64,000 nt of DNA. It comes from Actinopolyspora saharensis (lineage in GTDB: Bacteria; Actinomycetota; Actinomycetes; Mycobacteriales; Pseudonocardiaceae). Both the position numbers and the translations under genes were made by a program. Below, piece by piece: positions 39,633-46,982 of the stretch. Positions within the stretch are counted from its first letter, which is position 1; the number at the start of each line of letters is the position of its first letter. The DNA is taken from assembly GCF_900100925.1 (NCBI RefSeq), contig NZ_FNKO01000001.1:930001-994000 (forward strand), read 5' to 3'. The notes beneath the pieces were generated by a model. That model was given only the letters and a program-made list of their open reading frames with translations. It had not been told where the DNA came from and made no database searches.

Positions 39633-40082
39633 TTAGTCGGTGGGCCCGGAGAGGTGGGTGTCGATGAGTTGTTGTATTTCGGCGCTGACCGGGTGCTGCT
39701 CGGTGGTGACCACCCAGGCGGACTCGTCGTGTTCGCTGAGGTGCAGCTCGGCGGGGTTGGCCACGGTGACGGTCCAGGTGTGTTGGCGGGTGTGCTTGCC
39801 GGAGCCGGAGGTGTAGTCGAATGCGCCCAGGTAGCCGGTGATGGTCGAGATGGTCAGGCCGGTTTCTTCGGTGACTTCGCGGTGCAGCGCGGCGTACAGG
39901 TCGGTATCGGTGGGTTCGACCTTGCCGGAGGGCAGTTCCCAGGTGCCGCCGCGGAAGTCGTCGGTGGGGCGTTTGAGCAGGAGGAACGTGCCGTCGTGGT
40001 CGATGACGGCGCCGACGACGTGTTGGTCGATGCCGTCGGCGGTGTCGGCGCTGGTGAGTTCGTCCAGGTCGGGTGTGTTCAT
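39633..40082 (-). CDS. Nudix hydrolase
   Basis: 149 residues. The Nudix box begins LPSGKVEPTDTDLY and continues AALHREVTEETGL. It conforms to GX5EX7REVXEEXG except that one extra residue lies before REV and the acidic residue in the E position is Asp. The preceding FRGGTWELPSG strand and the flanking HHV-like start (DQHVVGAVIDHDGTFLLL) are typical. It hydrolyses nucleoside diphosphates linked to X; the substrate is unknown. The start at 40082 follows AAGGTAT; longer frames upstream lack a ribosome site. It sits alone on the minus strand downstream of a 440-base gap. Confidence 0.85.
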   Translation of the reverse strand: MNTPDLDELTSADTADGIDQHVVGAVIDHDGTFLLLKRPTDDFRGGTWELPSGKVEPTDTDLYAALHREVTEETGLTISTITGYLGAFDYTSGSGKHTRQHTWTVTVANPAELHLSEHDESAWVVTTEQHPVSAEIQQLIDTHLSGPTD

Positions 40083-40523
40083 GCGGAGATACCTTCTTTC
40101 AGTTCGTGACGGTGGGTCCGGATTCGGTCGAGTGTGCCGTGCCAGCGTGTCGGCGGTGGGGAACTGTCCCGGACGTCCGGTCTGGTTCCGGCGCTGCGTA
40201 AGGATGCGGGGATCCCGATTCGGAGAGCAGCACCGAGTTGGCACGTCCGGGGACCAGCGGAGAACCGCGAGGTTCAGCAGATGACTCGCAGCGGGCAAGA
40301 TGGTCTCTCACCCACTGGTTCGGCCGCTTCGTCCAGGGACGATGTGGAGCTTGCCTGTCCGCGTTCGTTTTCCCGCGGGGTTGTCAGAGTCTTCGGAGGC
40401 CGACGAGTACCCGTTCGAGAGTCGAGTACGGCACTGCGGTTCGTTTCGGCGGGGGGTCGTACAACTCGCCGGAGAATGCGGGCACGTATCCGCGTGGTCG
40501 CTGCGATTCGCGGTGCCGTCCGG
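40083..40523. other. Intergenic region with no recognised gene
   Basis: 441 bases between the Nudix gene and the two small regulator-cluster proteins. Frames on both strands are Arg/Ser/Pro-rich and lack plausible starts. It should carry the Nudix promoter (leftwards). Nothing else was identified. Confidence 0.5.
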
Positions 40524-40796
40524 TCACGGTTCCCCCTCGGCGCTGCCGGTGTCCGACGGTTCGGCGTTGCCCGCCGCCGAGTACTCGGTGATCAGGAGTT
40601 CGGTGCAGTCGGCGCAGGTGGGGGCTTGGAACCAGTCCAGTTCGCTGGGTTTGGCCATGGCGCACGGCAGGCCGCAGACCGAGGTGTCGGCCGGTCGGCC
40701 GTCCCAGTGTTTGCCGCGGAAGGCGTGGCGGTGCCACTTGAATCCGGTTCGGTCCGGTACGGGCAGCCAGTAGTGCTGTCGTTCGGTGGTCGTCAC
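40524..40796 (-). CDS. Small putative zinc-binding protein
   Basis: 90 residues from GTG at 40796. Cys residues are spaced as in small zinc-binding proteins of actinomycetes: TSVCGLPCAMAK (C-x3-C) and QAPTCADCTELL (C-x2-C), with a Trp/His-rich N-terminus (HYWLPVPDRTGFKWHRHAFR). Such proteins are regularly encoded beside XRE-DUF5753 regulators and DUF397 proteins, as here, and are of unknown function. It starts 6 bases after the stop of the gene before it, so the two form an operon on the minus strand, divergent from the XRE gene at 41250. Confidence 0.65.
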   Translation of the reverse strand: MTTTERQHYWLPVPDRTGFKWHRHAFRGKHWDGRPADTSVCGLPCAMAKPSELDWFQAPTCADCTELLITEYSAAGNAEPSDTGSAEGEP

Positions 40797-40802
40797 GTTC
40801 GC

Positions 40803-41138
40803 TCACTCTTTCCAGCTCGGTTGTCCGCGGTCCAGCCGCAGGTATTCGGTGAAGCAGTCCTCGCAGAACGGCCGAACGTGGCTCATGCGTCGTTCGCGGA
40901 ACGGGGGAGCTTCGGCGTAGTCGTGCCCGCCGAGCGTGTTCACCGCACCGCCTTCGGACGGCAGCGCGTCCAATGTGGCGTGCTGGTGCGTGTCGCCTTC
41001 CGGCACGAACCACGACACGACGACCCGCCCGGTCTCTTCGCTGATCTCCACGGAGTTCCCCCGTTCCACGGCAGCCCGGCCCAGGTTCCGTCCTGCCTGC
41101 ACGGCACCGATCGGCCGTGGTGCTTGCGCTGTGCTCAC
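40803..41138 (-). CDS. Hypothetical protein of the XRE/DUF397 cluster
   Basis: 111 residues from GTG at 41138. A mixed sequence with EETGRVVVSWFVPEGDTHQH, a strand-like DALPSEGGAVNTLGG, and a C-terminal MSHVRPFCEDCFTEYLRLDR that includes a CxxC. It is the first gene of a two-gene operon with the small Cys protein and is divergent, with 111 bases between, from the XRE-DUF5753 regulator. Families associated with such regulators are typically small, actinobacteria-only and uncharacterised. The neighbouring intergenic region probably binds the XRE protein (inference). Confidence 0.6.
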   Translation of the reverse strand: MSTAQAPRPIGAVQAGRNLGRAAVERGNSVEISEETGRVVVSWFVPEGDTHQHATLDALPSEGGAVNTLGGHDYAEAPPFRERRMSHVRPFCEDCFTEYLRLDRGQPSWKE

Positions 41139-41249
41139 GGTCAGTGACAGTAGCGAACTGAAATCTTTGACTCAAGATTTGGAAAACATAGCTGCGTAGC
41201 TCATTTAGGTGATAGTCGTGAGACAGCTGACCGGCTACAGTGCTTGGCT

Positions 41250-42107
41250 ATGGGACTCGGACCAACAGCACGTAGACGACGGTTGGGCGCGCATCTTTCC
41301 GAGCTTCGTGAGAAGGCAGGACTTACTGTCTCCGGTGTGGGCGAGCACATGGGTGCCTCGCCGCAGACCATCCGTAACTGGGAAAAGGGCCAGGCCAGCA
41401 TGAAGAAGATGGAGCTGGCCGCCTTGCTGGAGCTCTACGACGCGCCTCACGAAGTTCGGCAGACTCTGGAGGACGCGCGCCGGGAAGGTTCCAAGCGCAG
41501 CTGGTGGTCGACCTACCGGCTCCCCGAGTGGTTCAAGCCCTACGTGGGGCTGGAAACGGACGCTGCCCTGGTGTGCAACTTCGAGCAGGAACTGATCCCC
41601 GGCTTGTTGCAGACCGAGGACTACGCTCGGGCGATCCACACCTCGGGCGGGCACATCACCGATCCCGAGGATGTCGAGAAGCGCGTGGCCGCACGGATGG
41701 AACGGCAACGCCGTCTGTTCGACAAGGACAATCCACTGGAGCTGCGTGCTGTGATCAGTGAGGCGGCCCTGCAGCGCAAGGTGGGTGGTCGGAAAGTGTG
41801 GAGCGAGCAGCTGGAACACTTGTTGACGATGGCCGATCTGCCCAACGTCATGTTCCAGGTCGTTTCGTACGAGGCTGGCGAGCACGCCAGCATGACGTCG
41901 GGGTTCACCGTGTTGGAGTTCTCCGAACCCGCAGACCCCGATGTGGCCTATATGGAAAGTCCGCTGGGAGGGCACGTGATCGAGGACAACTCGGATGTGA
42001 CGTTGCTGCGCAACTTGTTCGACGAACTGCGCTCCTCGGCGATGCCACAGCGCGAGTCCGTCGACCTGGTGCGTGAGATCGCCCCAGGACAGCCCCTGAC
42101 GGCGTAG
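41250..42107 (+). CDS. XRE-family regulator with DUF5753 ligand domain
   Basis: 285 residues. The first 70 are a classical XRE helix-turn-helix (LGAHLSELREKAGLTVSGVG, then EHMGASPQTIRNWEKGQASM). The rest is DUF5753: WFKPYVGLETDAALVCNFEQ, LIPGLLQTEDYARAIH, RVAARMERQRRLFD and FTVLEFSEPADPDVAYMESP, in the expected order. Such proteins control development, antibiotic production and the small DUF397 proteins encoded next to them. ATG at 41250 was chosen over TTG at 41244; a -10-like TACAGT at 41236-41241 suggests a short or absent leader. It is followed by two DUF397 genes. Confidence 0.9.
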   Translation: MGLGPTARRRRLGAHLSELREKAGLTVSGVGEHMGASPQTIRNWEKGQASMKKMELAALLELYDAPHEVRQTLEDARREGSKRSWWSTYRLPEWFKPYVGLETDAALVCNFEQELIPGLLQTEDYARAIHTSGGHITDPEDVEKRVAARMERQRRLFDKDNPLELRAVISEAALQRKVGGRKVWSEQLEHLLTMADLPNVMFQVVSYEAGEHASMTSGFTVLEFSEPADPDVAYMESPLGGHVIEDNSDVTLLRNLFDELRSSAMPQRESVDLVREIAPGQPLTA

Positions 42108-42184
42108 TTCGCCCCTGCCCTGTCTCGCTAGCCTGGGGCCGTACGATGCACCTCGGCGAGATCGAGACTCCGAAAGGGGCGGCA

Positions 42185-42379
42185 ATGGCAGACCTGTCGC
42201 GCGCGACGTGGCGGACAAGCTCGCGCAGCGGAAATGGCGGACAGTGCGTCGAGGTCGCAGTGACCTCGGAGGCCGTTGGTGTTCGTGACAGCAAAGACCG
42301 TGCGGCCGGTCATTTCGCAGCGGCCCCCGCGCAGTGGTCCGCCTTCATCGACGCCGTGAAGGCCAACAGGTTCGACTGA
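42185..42379 (+). CDS. DUF397 protein (copy 1)
   Basis: 64 residues beginning MADLSRATWRTSSRSGNGGQ, with the DUF397 core CVEVAVTSEAVGVRDSKDRA and the ending QWSAFIDAVKANRFD. GAAAGGGGCGGCA is the ribosome site. These small proteins accompany XRE-DUF5753 regulators (BldB/AbaA-type loci) and are thought to modulate them. It follows the XRE gene by 77 bases. Copy 2 at 42728 shares its general frame, and both are followed by closely similar terminators and downstream sequence (repeats at 42384 and 42943). Confidence 0.9.
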   Translation: MADLSRATWRTSSRSGNGGQCVEVAVTSEAVGVRDSKDRAAGHFAAAPAQWSAFIDAVKANRFD

Positions 42380-42383
42380 CCAT

Positions 42384-42462
42384 CAGCCGAACAGCTTCGC
42401 ACCCTCGGATTCGTTTCCGAGGGTGCTTTTCGTGTGTGCACGGGTGGTAGTGAACGACGAAG
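42384..42462 (+). repeat. Direct repeat unit 1 (terminator plus downstream sequence)
   Basis: Following DUF397 copy 1, this 79-base stretch is closely similar to 42943-43020 after copy 2. The shared blocks are CAGCCGAACAGCTTCGCACC, the CTCGGATTCGTTCC hairpin region, a CGTGTGTGCACG block and GGTAGTGAACGA. The repeat indicates a tandem duplication of the DUF397-terminator unit. Confidence 0.75.
42399..42430 (+). terminator. Terminator after DUF397 copy 1
   Basis: GCACCCTCGG (42399-42408) pairs with CCGAGGGTGC (42417-42426) around an 8-base loop and is followed by TTTT (42427-42430). Confidence 0.8.
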
Positions 42463-42721
42463 CCGCGTTGCACCGGCGGATCGGTGACTACCAGGTGTCG
42501 TGGGATCAGCTTCGACACCTGCGCAAGAAGGCCAGACGCTCCACCGTCATTCTGGGGTAATTCCTTTCACGACCGACGAGCCCGTCGCACTCGGCAGCGG
42601 GCGGAAGCTGTCGCCTGCAAGCGGGCAATTCGATATCCTGCGTGTGGCGGCGTCCGAGCGCGAGACAGCCACGATGCTGGACCGCCGAATCAAGGAGCTG
42701 CGACACCAGACCACGGAGTAG
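42463..42721 (+). other. Interstitial sequence between DUF397 copies
   Basis: A plus frame beginning at 42500 gives FTTDEPVALGSGRKLSPASG and ends with TMLDRRIKELRHQTTE. The composition is protein-like, but no ribosome site or family is recognised. A second frame (VVNDEAALHRRIGDYQVSW, then DQLRHLRKKARRS) precedes it near 42447-42555. Both may be remnants of a single small gene of the XRE/DUF397 cluster joined by a frameshift. Confidence 0.3.
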
Positions 42722-42727
42722 GTAATC

Positions 42728-42922
42728 ATGGCTGATCTGACCGGCGTGACCTGGCGGAAGTCCAGCCGCTCGCAGGGCGCGAACAACTGTGTCGAGGTCG
42801 CGGTGACCACCGACGTCGTTGGCGTGCGCGACACGAAGGACCGTGCTGCCGGGCACTTCACCACTACCGGCAGGCAGTGGTCGGCCTTCCTCACCGCCGT
42901 GAAGACCAGCCGATTCGACTGA
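42728..42922 (+). CDS. DUF397 protein (copy 2)
   Basis: 64 residues, MADLTGVTWRKSSRSQGANN then CVEVAVTTDVVGVRDTKDRA and QWSAFLTAVKTSRFD. It has the same length and the same blocks as copy 1, with changes concentrated in the middle. Duplication extends beyond the coding region into the terminator (repeat unit 2). The stop is followed 35 bases later by a stem-loop. It probably interacts with the same XRE-DUF5753 regulator or a paralogue elsewhere. Confidence 0.9.
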   Translation: MADLTGVTWRKSSRSQGANNCVEVAVTTDVVGVRDTKDRAAGHFTTTGRQWSAFLTAVKTSRFD

Positions 42923-42942
42923 GCCCCGGTTCGCCCGATCGG

Positions 42943-43020
42943 CAGCCGAACAGCTTCGCACCCTCGGATTCGTTCCGGGGGTGTTTTTCGTGTGTGCACG
43001 CTCGGTAGTGAACGAAGAAG
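42943..43020 (+). repeat. Direct repeat unit 2 (terminator plus downstream sequence)
   Basis: The second copy of the post-DUF397 sequence, closely similar to 42384-42462. Here the hairpin arm is slightly decayed (CCGGGGGTG instead of CCGAGGGTG), and the downstream block reads CTCGGTAGTGAACGAAGAAG. Confidence 0.75.
42958..42988 (+). terminator. Terminator after DUF397 copy 2
   Basis: GCACCCTCGG (42958-42967) can pair with CCGGGGGTGT (42975-42984), with G-T pairs, and is followed by a T run (42984-42988). Confidence 0.7.
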
Positions 43021-43047
43021 AGCCCCCTGATCGTGACCAGGGGGCTC
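43020..43047. terminator. Perfect-stem hairpin, possible bidirectional terminator
   Basis: GAGCCCCCTG (43020-43029) and CAGGGGGCTC (43038-43047) form a 10-bp perfect stem around an 8-base loop. It sits immediately after repeat unit 2, and A+T-rich sequence follows on the right. Confidence 0.65.
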
Positions 43048-43346
43048 ATGCTATATTTCTTCCGCCAAGATAGAAATAAAGCAGTGCTGAGTCTAGCACG
43101 GAATAGACTTCCCTCCACGCGCGCCCCAGGCAGCGCGTGGGTAGGGCTGTAAGTCCTGGCCACGGTTCACAGCCGTGCGGCTCCCGGTCAGAGCGGGTGC
43201 AGTCCGCGCGTCAGGCAACGCACGATCTAGGCGAACCCGGCCGTGTACTTGGTAAGCCCTGGCGCTCATGCTCGGGCACTATCGGCCCACCATCGCCGCT
43301 CTGCCCGTAACCCCCGGCTCGGCGCGGGTGTAACACCCCGCGCGGG
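43048..43346. other. Structured non-coding region, possible RNA
   Basis: About 300 bases with no gene on either strand but repeated stems. These include CACGCGC/GCGCGTG (about 43115-43140), CACGG/CCGTG (about 43162-43178) and GGC/GCC-type stems. A perfect 16-bp palindrome CACCCCGCGCGGGGTG lies at 43334-43349. It lies between two A+T-rich/G+C-rich boundaries and is enriched in paired segments like a structured RNA. No known riboswitch, RNase P, tmRNA or intron signature was found. Confidence 0.3.
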
Positions 43347-43599
43347 GTGAAGCTCCGAAGTCACAATTCCGGTAGACCGAGAAGCTCACCTCCCTCTCGG
43401 TCCCGGGCGAGCTGTGCCGAACGCACGACTCACCCGAGATCGAGGGGGGATCGCAGCCTTACGGGTCCACGCGGTTCCCGAGCCCGCGGCGTCGCCTCCG
43501 GCTCCGGGCGGGGCGGACGGCGGCTCTGCTTCGGGGGAGCTGGAGGCTGTCGGGGGCTGCGGTCCGTAACCGGGAGCAACCCCGAAACCAGGGGAGCCC

Positions 43600-44264
43600 G
43601 CTCCGGCCGACGGGAAGCCGGTGCGCTGCGAGTCCGCAGCGAAGCCGCCGGGTTCGGAGACGCCGTCGCGCAAGCGCGGGCGGGCAGCCGCGGGGAGGCC
43701 GCGCTGATCCACCGCGACCTCGAACCGAGCAACGTGATGATCGCCGACAGCGGCACGATCAAAGTGCTCGACTTCGGCATCGCGGCCGTGCTGGACGGCG
43801 GGCCACACCAAAGACTCGCCCGTGCGGGCGAGAGCATGGGCACCCCGGCCTACATGGCCCCGGAACAGGCCATGAACAACACCGCCACCCCGGCCGGGGA
43901 TCTCTGCTCGCCGGGATGCGTGCTGCTCGCGGAACTCGACGACTACTCGGGAGCCTCGACCGCCTCGGTGCTGGAATGCCGCGTCATGGCCGCCACCTGC
44001 CGCATGGAACTCGGCGAGAACCAGCGTGCGGCCCGCGAACTCCGCTCGCTGCTCAACGAATACCTGCGCCTGTTGCCCGAGGAACTGGAACGCATCCTGG
44101 AAGTGCGGGTTCAGCTCGCCACGCTGCTGTCGAACACCGGGGAGACGGACGAGGCCAGGCAACTGCTGCGGCAGGTGCTGGCCGTGGCCACCACCGAGGA
44201 ATCCGCGCTGCACGCCGAGCAGGCGCAGCGGATGCTGGACCGGCTCGACGAACTGGGGCGCTGA
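43600..44264 (+). pseudogene. Ser/Thr protein kinase gene with large internal deletion
   Basis: From about 43690 the frame reads AALIHRDLEPSNVMIADSGT, then IKVLDFGIAAVLDGG (catalytic-loop Asp retained, but the catalytic Lys in HRDLK is Glu) and GTPAYMAPEQAMNNTATPAG. The N-lobe with the ATP-binding Lys is missing upstream, and the C-lobe stops at GCVLLAELD. It then jumps to a C-terminal helical region (AATCRMELGENQRAAREL, LLPEELERILEVRVQLATLL, LLRQVLAVATTEESAL) typical of the TPR-like tails of PknB/AfsK-type kinases. It cannot phosphorylate. The gene lost at least two segments. A GC-rich hairpin follows at 44283. Confidence 0.75.
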
Positions 44265-44282
44265 CGCGCGGATCCGGGCGTG

Positions 44283-44317
44283 GCCCGCCCCGCGGCGGCT
44301 TCGCGAGCCGGGCGGGC
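44283..44317. terminator. GC-rich hairpin between convergent genes
   Basis: GCCCGCCC (44283-44290) pairs with GGGCGGGC (44310-44317) across a 19-base loop that can itself pair. It lies between the kinase pseudogene and the small zinc-ribbon gene that converge here. Confidence 0.5.
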
Positions 44318-44398
44318 GCGGCCGCAGCCGCCGTTCCCGCGCGGGTAGCGTCTCCGGCGCGCGGTGTCGAAGGCGTGTCGGCGGTGCGGGTGGTGCTT

Positions 44399-44578
44399 TC
44401 AGCCGAAGAGCTTGGCCAGGAACCACCCGATGCGGCTGACCTTGCGCACGCGGGGGTTGTCGGCCACCCCGTGGATCTCCCACTGCTGCCCGCACACCTC
44501 GCAGCGCCACAGCCCGATCTGCGAGGTGTCCGGTTCGCAGCGGTGCCCGTTGCGTCCTCGTCGCACAGTGCCGATCAC
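44399..44578 (-). CDS. Small zinc-ribbon protein
   Basis: 59 residues from a GTG at 44578: VIGTVRRGRNGHRCEPDTSQ, then IGLWRCEVCGQQWEIHG and VADNPRVRKVSRIGWFLAKL. The spacing H-x-C...C-x2-C of a short zinc ribbon is visible (GHRCEPD, WRCEVCGQQW). No domain beyond this. It is convergent with the kinase pseudogene and divergent from an SdpI-like gene. Short zinc ribbons of this type are widespread in actinomycetes with no assigned role. Confidence 0.55.
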   Translation of the reverse strand: MIGTVRRGRNGHRCEPDTSQIGLWRCEVCGQQWEIHGVADNPRVRKVSRIGWFLAKLFG

Positions 44579-44837
44579 ACCACGAATTCGCCCGCGTGTC
44601 GCGGGGGAACTCACTCCGCGGTGAAACGTCGCCGAATGCGGTGACAGCCCGGGGAGTGGGCGGCGGTGGTGTCCACTGTCGTCGGAAAACAGCCCCGTGT
44701 CGGCGATTCCGCTCGGTGGTGTTTCCGGTCCCGCCGCGGGCAGCGGTCTCGCGGAGTGCCGTCCGATTCGACGGGCCGGGGCGATGGTGTGGATCATGCG
44801 GGTGAGCAGGCAGCGAGATTTTCGGCGGGAGGTGCGC

Positions 44838-45089
44838 ATGGTCGGACTCGGGGCGGTGATCGGCCTGGCTGCAGGCATGTTGGTGCTGGCCGGGGTTTTC
44901 GACTACATTCGCCGGGACACCATCCGGGGGAAGTTGGGCCGGAACCAGGCGATCGGGATCAGGACCAAGCCGACCATGGCCTCCGAGCGGGCCTGGCAGG
45001 CCGGACATCGGGCGGCGGCTCCCTGGCTGTGGTGGGCCGCGCGGAGCGGGGAGGCAGTCGAGACGGGGCAGAACCCCTGCGACCGGTGA
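44838..45089 (+). CDS. Truncated SdpI-family membrane protein
   Basis: 83 residues from ATG at 44838 (GGGAGGTG upstream). One hydrophobic helix, VGLGAVIGLAAGMLVLAGVF, is followed by KLGRNQAIGIRTKPTMASER, then AWQAGHRAAAPWLWW. This is the SdpI signature (hRRNxxhGhRTxxThxSxxAWxxGHRxAA). SdpI-type proteins have two or more further helices, so the protein is short for its family. In Bacillus SdpI is the immunity protein to the SdpC toxin; the actinobacterial versions are mostly uncharacterised. The next gene starts 57 bases later. Confidence 0.65.
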   Translation: MVGLGAVIGLAAGMLVLAGVFDYIRRDTIRGKLGRNQAIGIRTKPTMASERAWQAGHRAAAPWLWWAARSGEAVETGQNPCDR

Positions 45090-45146
45090 TCGGATAATCT
45101 GGCGGGGATCGCCCGCAGGACAGCAGACCCCGGGAGTGCACTAGCG

Positions 45147-45767
45147 ATGACCGATGCCCTGACTCTGGCGCAGTTCCGCGAGGCGGTCGACCGGACAGCC
45201 GCCGCTGGTGCGGCACGCGTCACCCTGCACCTGGACTTCTCGCAGCACCGGGCGAAGTTCGACGCCGCCGTGCCGCAACGCCGCGGGATCCTGCCCTCTC
45301 TCGCCAGGGCGATCATCCGTCGCCTGCCCGGGGGGCTTGACGCCGAAGGATTCCTCGACCTCGCGGGACGCCGTGCCATGTTCGACGAGGGACGTCTCGC
45401 GCTGCTGCAACTCGAGGACCGGGTGTGGACCGGACGTCCTGGCCGCGCGCTCGACTCCCTCGACTCCGAAGCACCACCGCAGTTCGTCACCCCGCTGTGG
45501 CTGTTCGACACGCTCACCGAGGTCACATCGCTGGAGGATCACGGACTCGACGACGACCCGACGCGGCCGTGGCGACACATCACCGCCCTGGCAACCGCGC
45601 AGGGCAACGACGAAACGGTCGAGGTGTGGCTCGACGACACGCACATCCGGCGACTCCGGCTCGCGCGAGACACGACGAGCATGACACTGGACGAGTTCGG
45701 CGTCGAAGTCGACGAGCTGGATTGGACGCGTCTGCCGAGCTACCAAGCAAACGCCGGCACGTCCTGA
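45147..45767 (+). CDS. Conserved-looking protein of unknown function
   Basis: 206 residues beginning MTDALTLAQFREAVDRTAAA, with strands ARVTLHLDFSQHRAKFDAAV, EGFLDLAGRRAMFDEGRLAL, LQLEDRVWTGR and TVEVWLDDTHIRRLRLARDT. The last 30 residues are typical of a beta-sandwich edge (SMTLDEFGVEVDELDW). There is no signal peptide, membrane segment or recognised catalytic motif. The beta-rich second half is reminiscent of LppX/LprG-like folds but without lipobox. A ribosome site is not obvious, though the ATG at 45147 is the first in frame. Confidence 0.6.
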   Translation: MTDALTLAQFREAVDRTAAAGAARVTLHLDFSQHRAKFDAAVPQRRGILPSLARAIIRRLPGGLDAEGFLDLAGRRAMFDEGRLALLQLEDRVWTGRPGRALDSLDSEAPPQFVTPLWLFDTLTEVTSLEDHGLDDDPTRPWRHITALATAQGNDETVEVWLDDTHIRRLRLARDTTSMTLDEFGVEVDELDWTRLPSYQANAGTS

Positions 45768-46034
45768 CCGGGCCGCTCACCCGGGACGAGGAGAGCCGCG
45801 ACGCCCGCCGAGGCTGCTGCGACCTGCGCGGGGATGACCGGCCCCTCGGTCGTCCCCGGCTTTCGTTTCTGGCCGCTCGTCTTACGACCCCACGTTCCAT
45901 CGCAGCTGATCGCGCGATGCCATGGGACTGCTACGTGCTGCTCCCGTGCTCCTGCAGTCCGGGAAGCGTCCGGTCACGTTTTCCCAGCACTCCGCGCGCG
46001 GCGCCACCCGACAGTGAGCGTTTTCCATCTGGGA
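45768..46034. other. Intergenic stretch with no recognised gene
   Basis: 267 bases between the unknown protein gene and the dead IS5-type transposase. Frames are Arg/Pro-rich on both strands. Its right end abuts the transposase stop. Nothing else was identified. Confidence 0.4.
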
Positions 46035-46811
46035 TCAGCCTGCGTGGATGAGGGTTCGGATGGTGTCGACGAGCCGGGGTTGTGCGGCGGGAGCTGGTGC
46101 GGATCTTACGGAGGATCTTCCAGGACTTGATCTGGGCGTTCGCGCATTCTCCTGGTCCGCGTAGTCGGGCGTGGGAAGAGTTGACGGTCTTTTCGTTGGC
46201 CGACAGCCGCCGATGACGTTCGCTGATCTCAGGGTCTCGCGGTGGGCGGCGGTGCGGCACTTCGACGTTCGCGCCCGCGCCGCGGTAGGCGCTATCGGCG
46301 ATCACTCGAATCCCTGCGCGCTCGAGGGCGGCGAGCAGGCCGTGTTCACGGGCTGGCCCACGTCGTGCCGTGCACCTGGCAGGGCGGGCGAGGTCCAGAT
46401 CAGCCGCCCTGCCGGGTCCGCGAGGACTTGCACGTTCATCCCGTGTCTCTTCTACCTTCCGGAGTAGAACGGGCGATCTCGACCCCCGGTCATGCCCACT
46501 CAATCGGTGCGCAGCAGAGTGCCGTCGACGGTCACGAACGCCTTCCGACACGCGGCCTCGACCGCCGTGACCAGGGGTGTGGCTCTCGCGGTCAGCACAT
46601 CGAGGCCTTCGCGGATATAGCGGAACACCGTGGTCACGCCGATGCCGAACCCGCCCGCGAGATCGGTGTAGGCTTCGCCTCTGCGCAGTTAGGCCAGCAC
46701 CAACAACGCTTGCTGGCCCGCATCGAGGCGTCGCCAGCGGGGTCGGCGTACCCGACGTTCGTGTCGTAAGGCCTCGGCCAGCATGTTCAGCGCGCGACTG
46801 GACACCGACAT
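46035..46811 (-). pseudogene. IS5-type (DDE_4) transposase, disrupted
   Basis: Ordered but frame-shifted blocks lie on the minus strand. MSVSSRALNMLAEALRHERR is at the start and LRRGEAYTDLAGGFGIGVTT is the helix-turn-helix (a TAA interrupts just before LRRGE). TVFRYIREGLDVL, DGTLLRTD, KRHGMNVQVLADPAGRLIWT and SPALPGARHDVGAAREHGLL come next, and IRVIADSAYRGAGANVEVPH and NSSHARLRGPGECANAQIKS mark the end. The DDE residues are in DGTLLRTD, in ADSAYRG, and E in RGPGECANAQIKSWKIL. Several frameshifts and stops make it inactive. Terminal inverted repeats were not found. Confidence 0.8.
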
Positions 46812-46982
46812 CCCCGACGGGTAAGGAAGCACCGTGAGGCTCCTGGTGCGGCCATAGTTGATCTAGACAATCATCCGTCCTACCAGGATTTCTTCTCTCT
46901 CCGCATCCGGTCTCACTCGCGTCGGGACCCGCCAAGGCCAAGTGGAAAACCCTCAGTGACGGGAGGCACCCGCTCGGCGGCG

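Noticed and set aside
43048..43346. RNase P, tmRNA, group II intron or cobalamin riboswitch
   Set aside because: Signature motifs of each were looked for by eye and not found on either strand.
43386..45008. Minus-strand frame of 540 codons across kinase remnant and zinc ribbon
   Set aside because: It spans several unrelated genes on both strands and has a biased composition; the smaller genes fit better.
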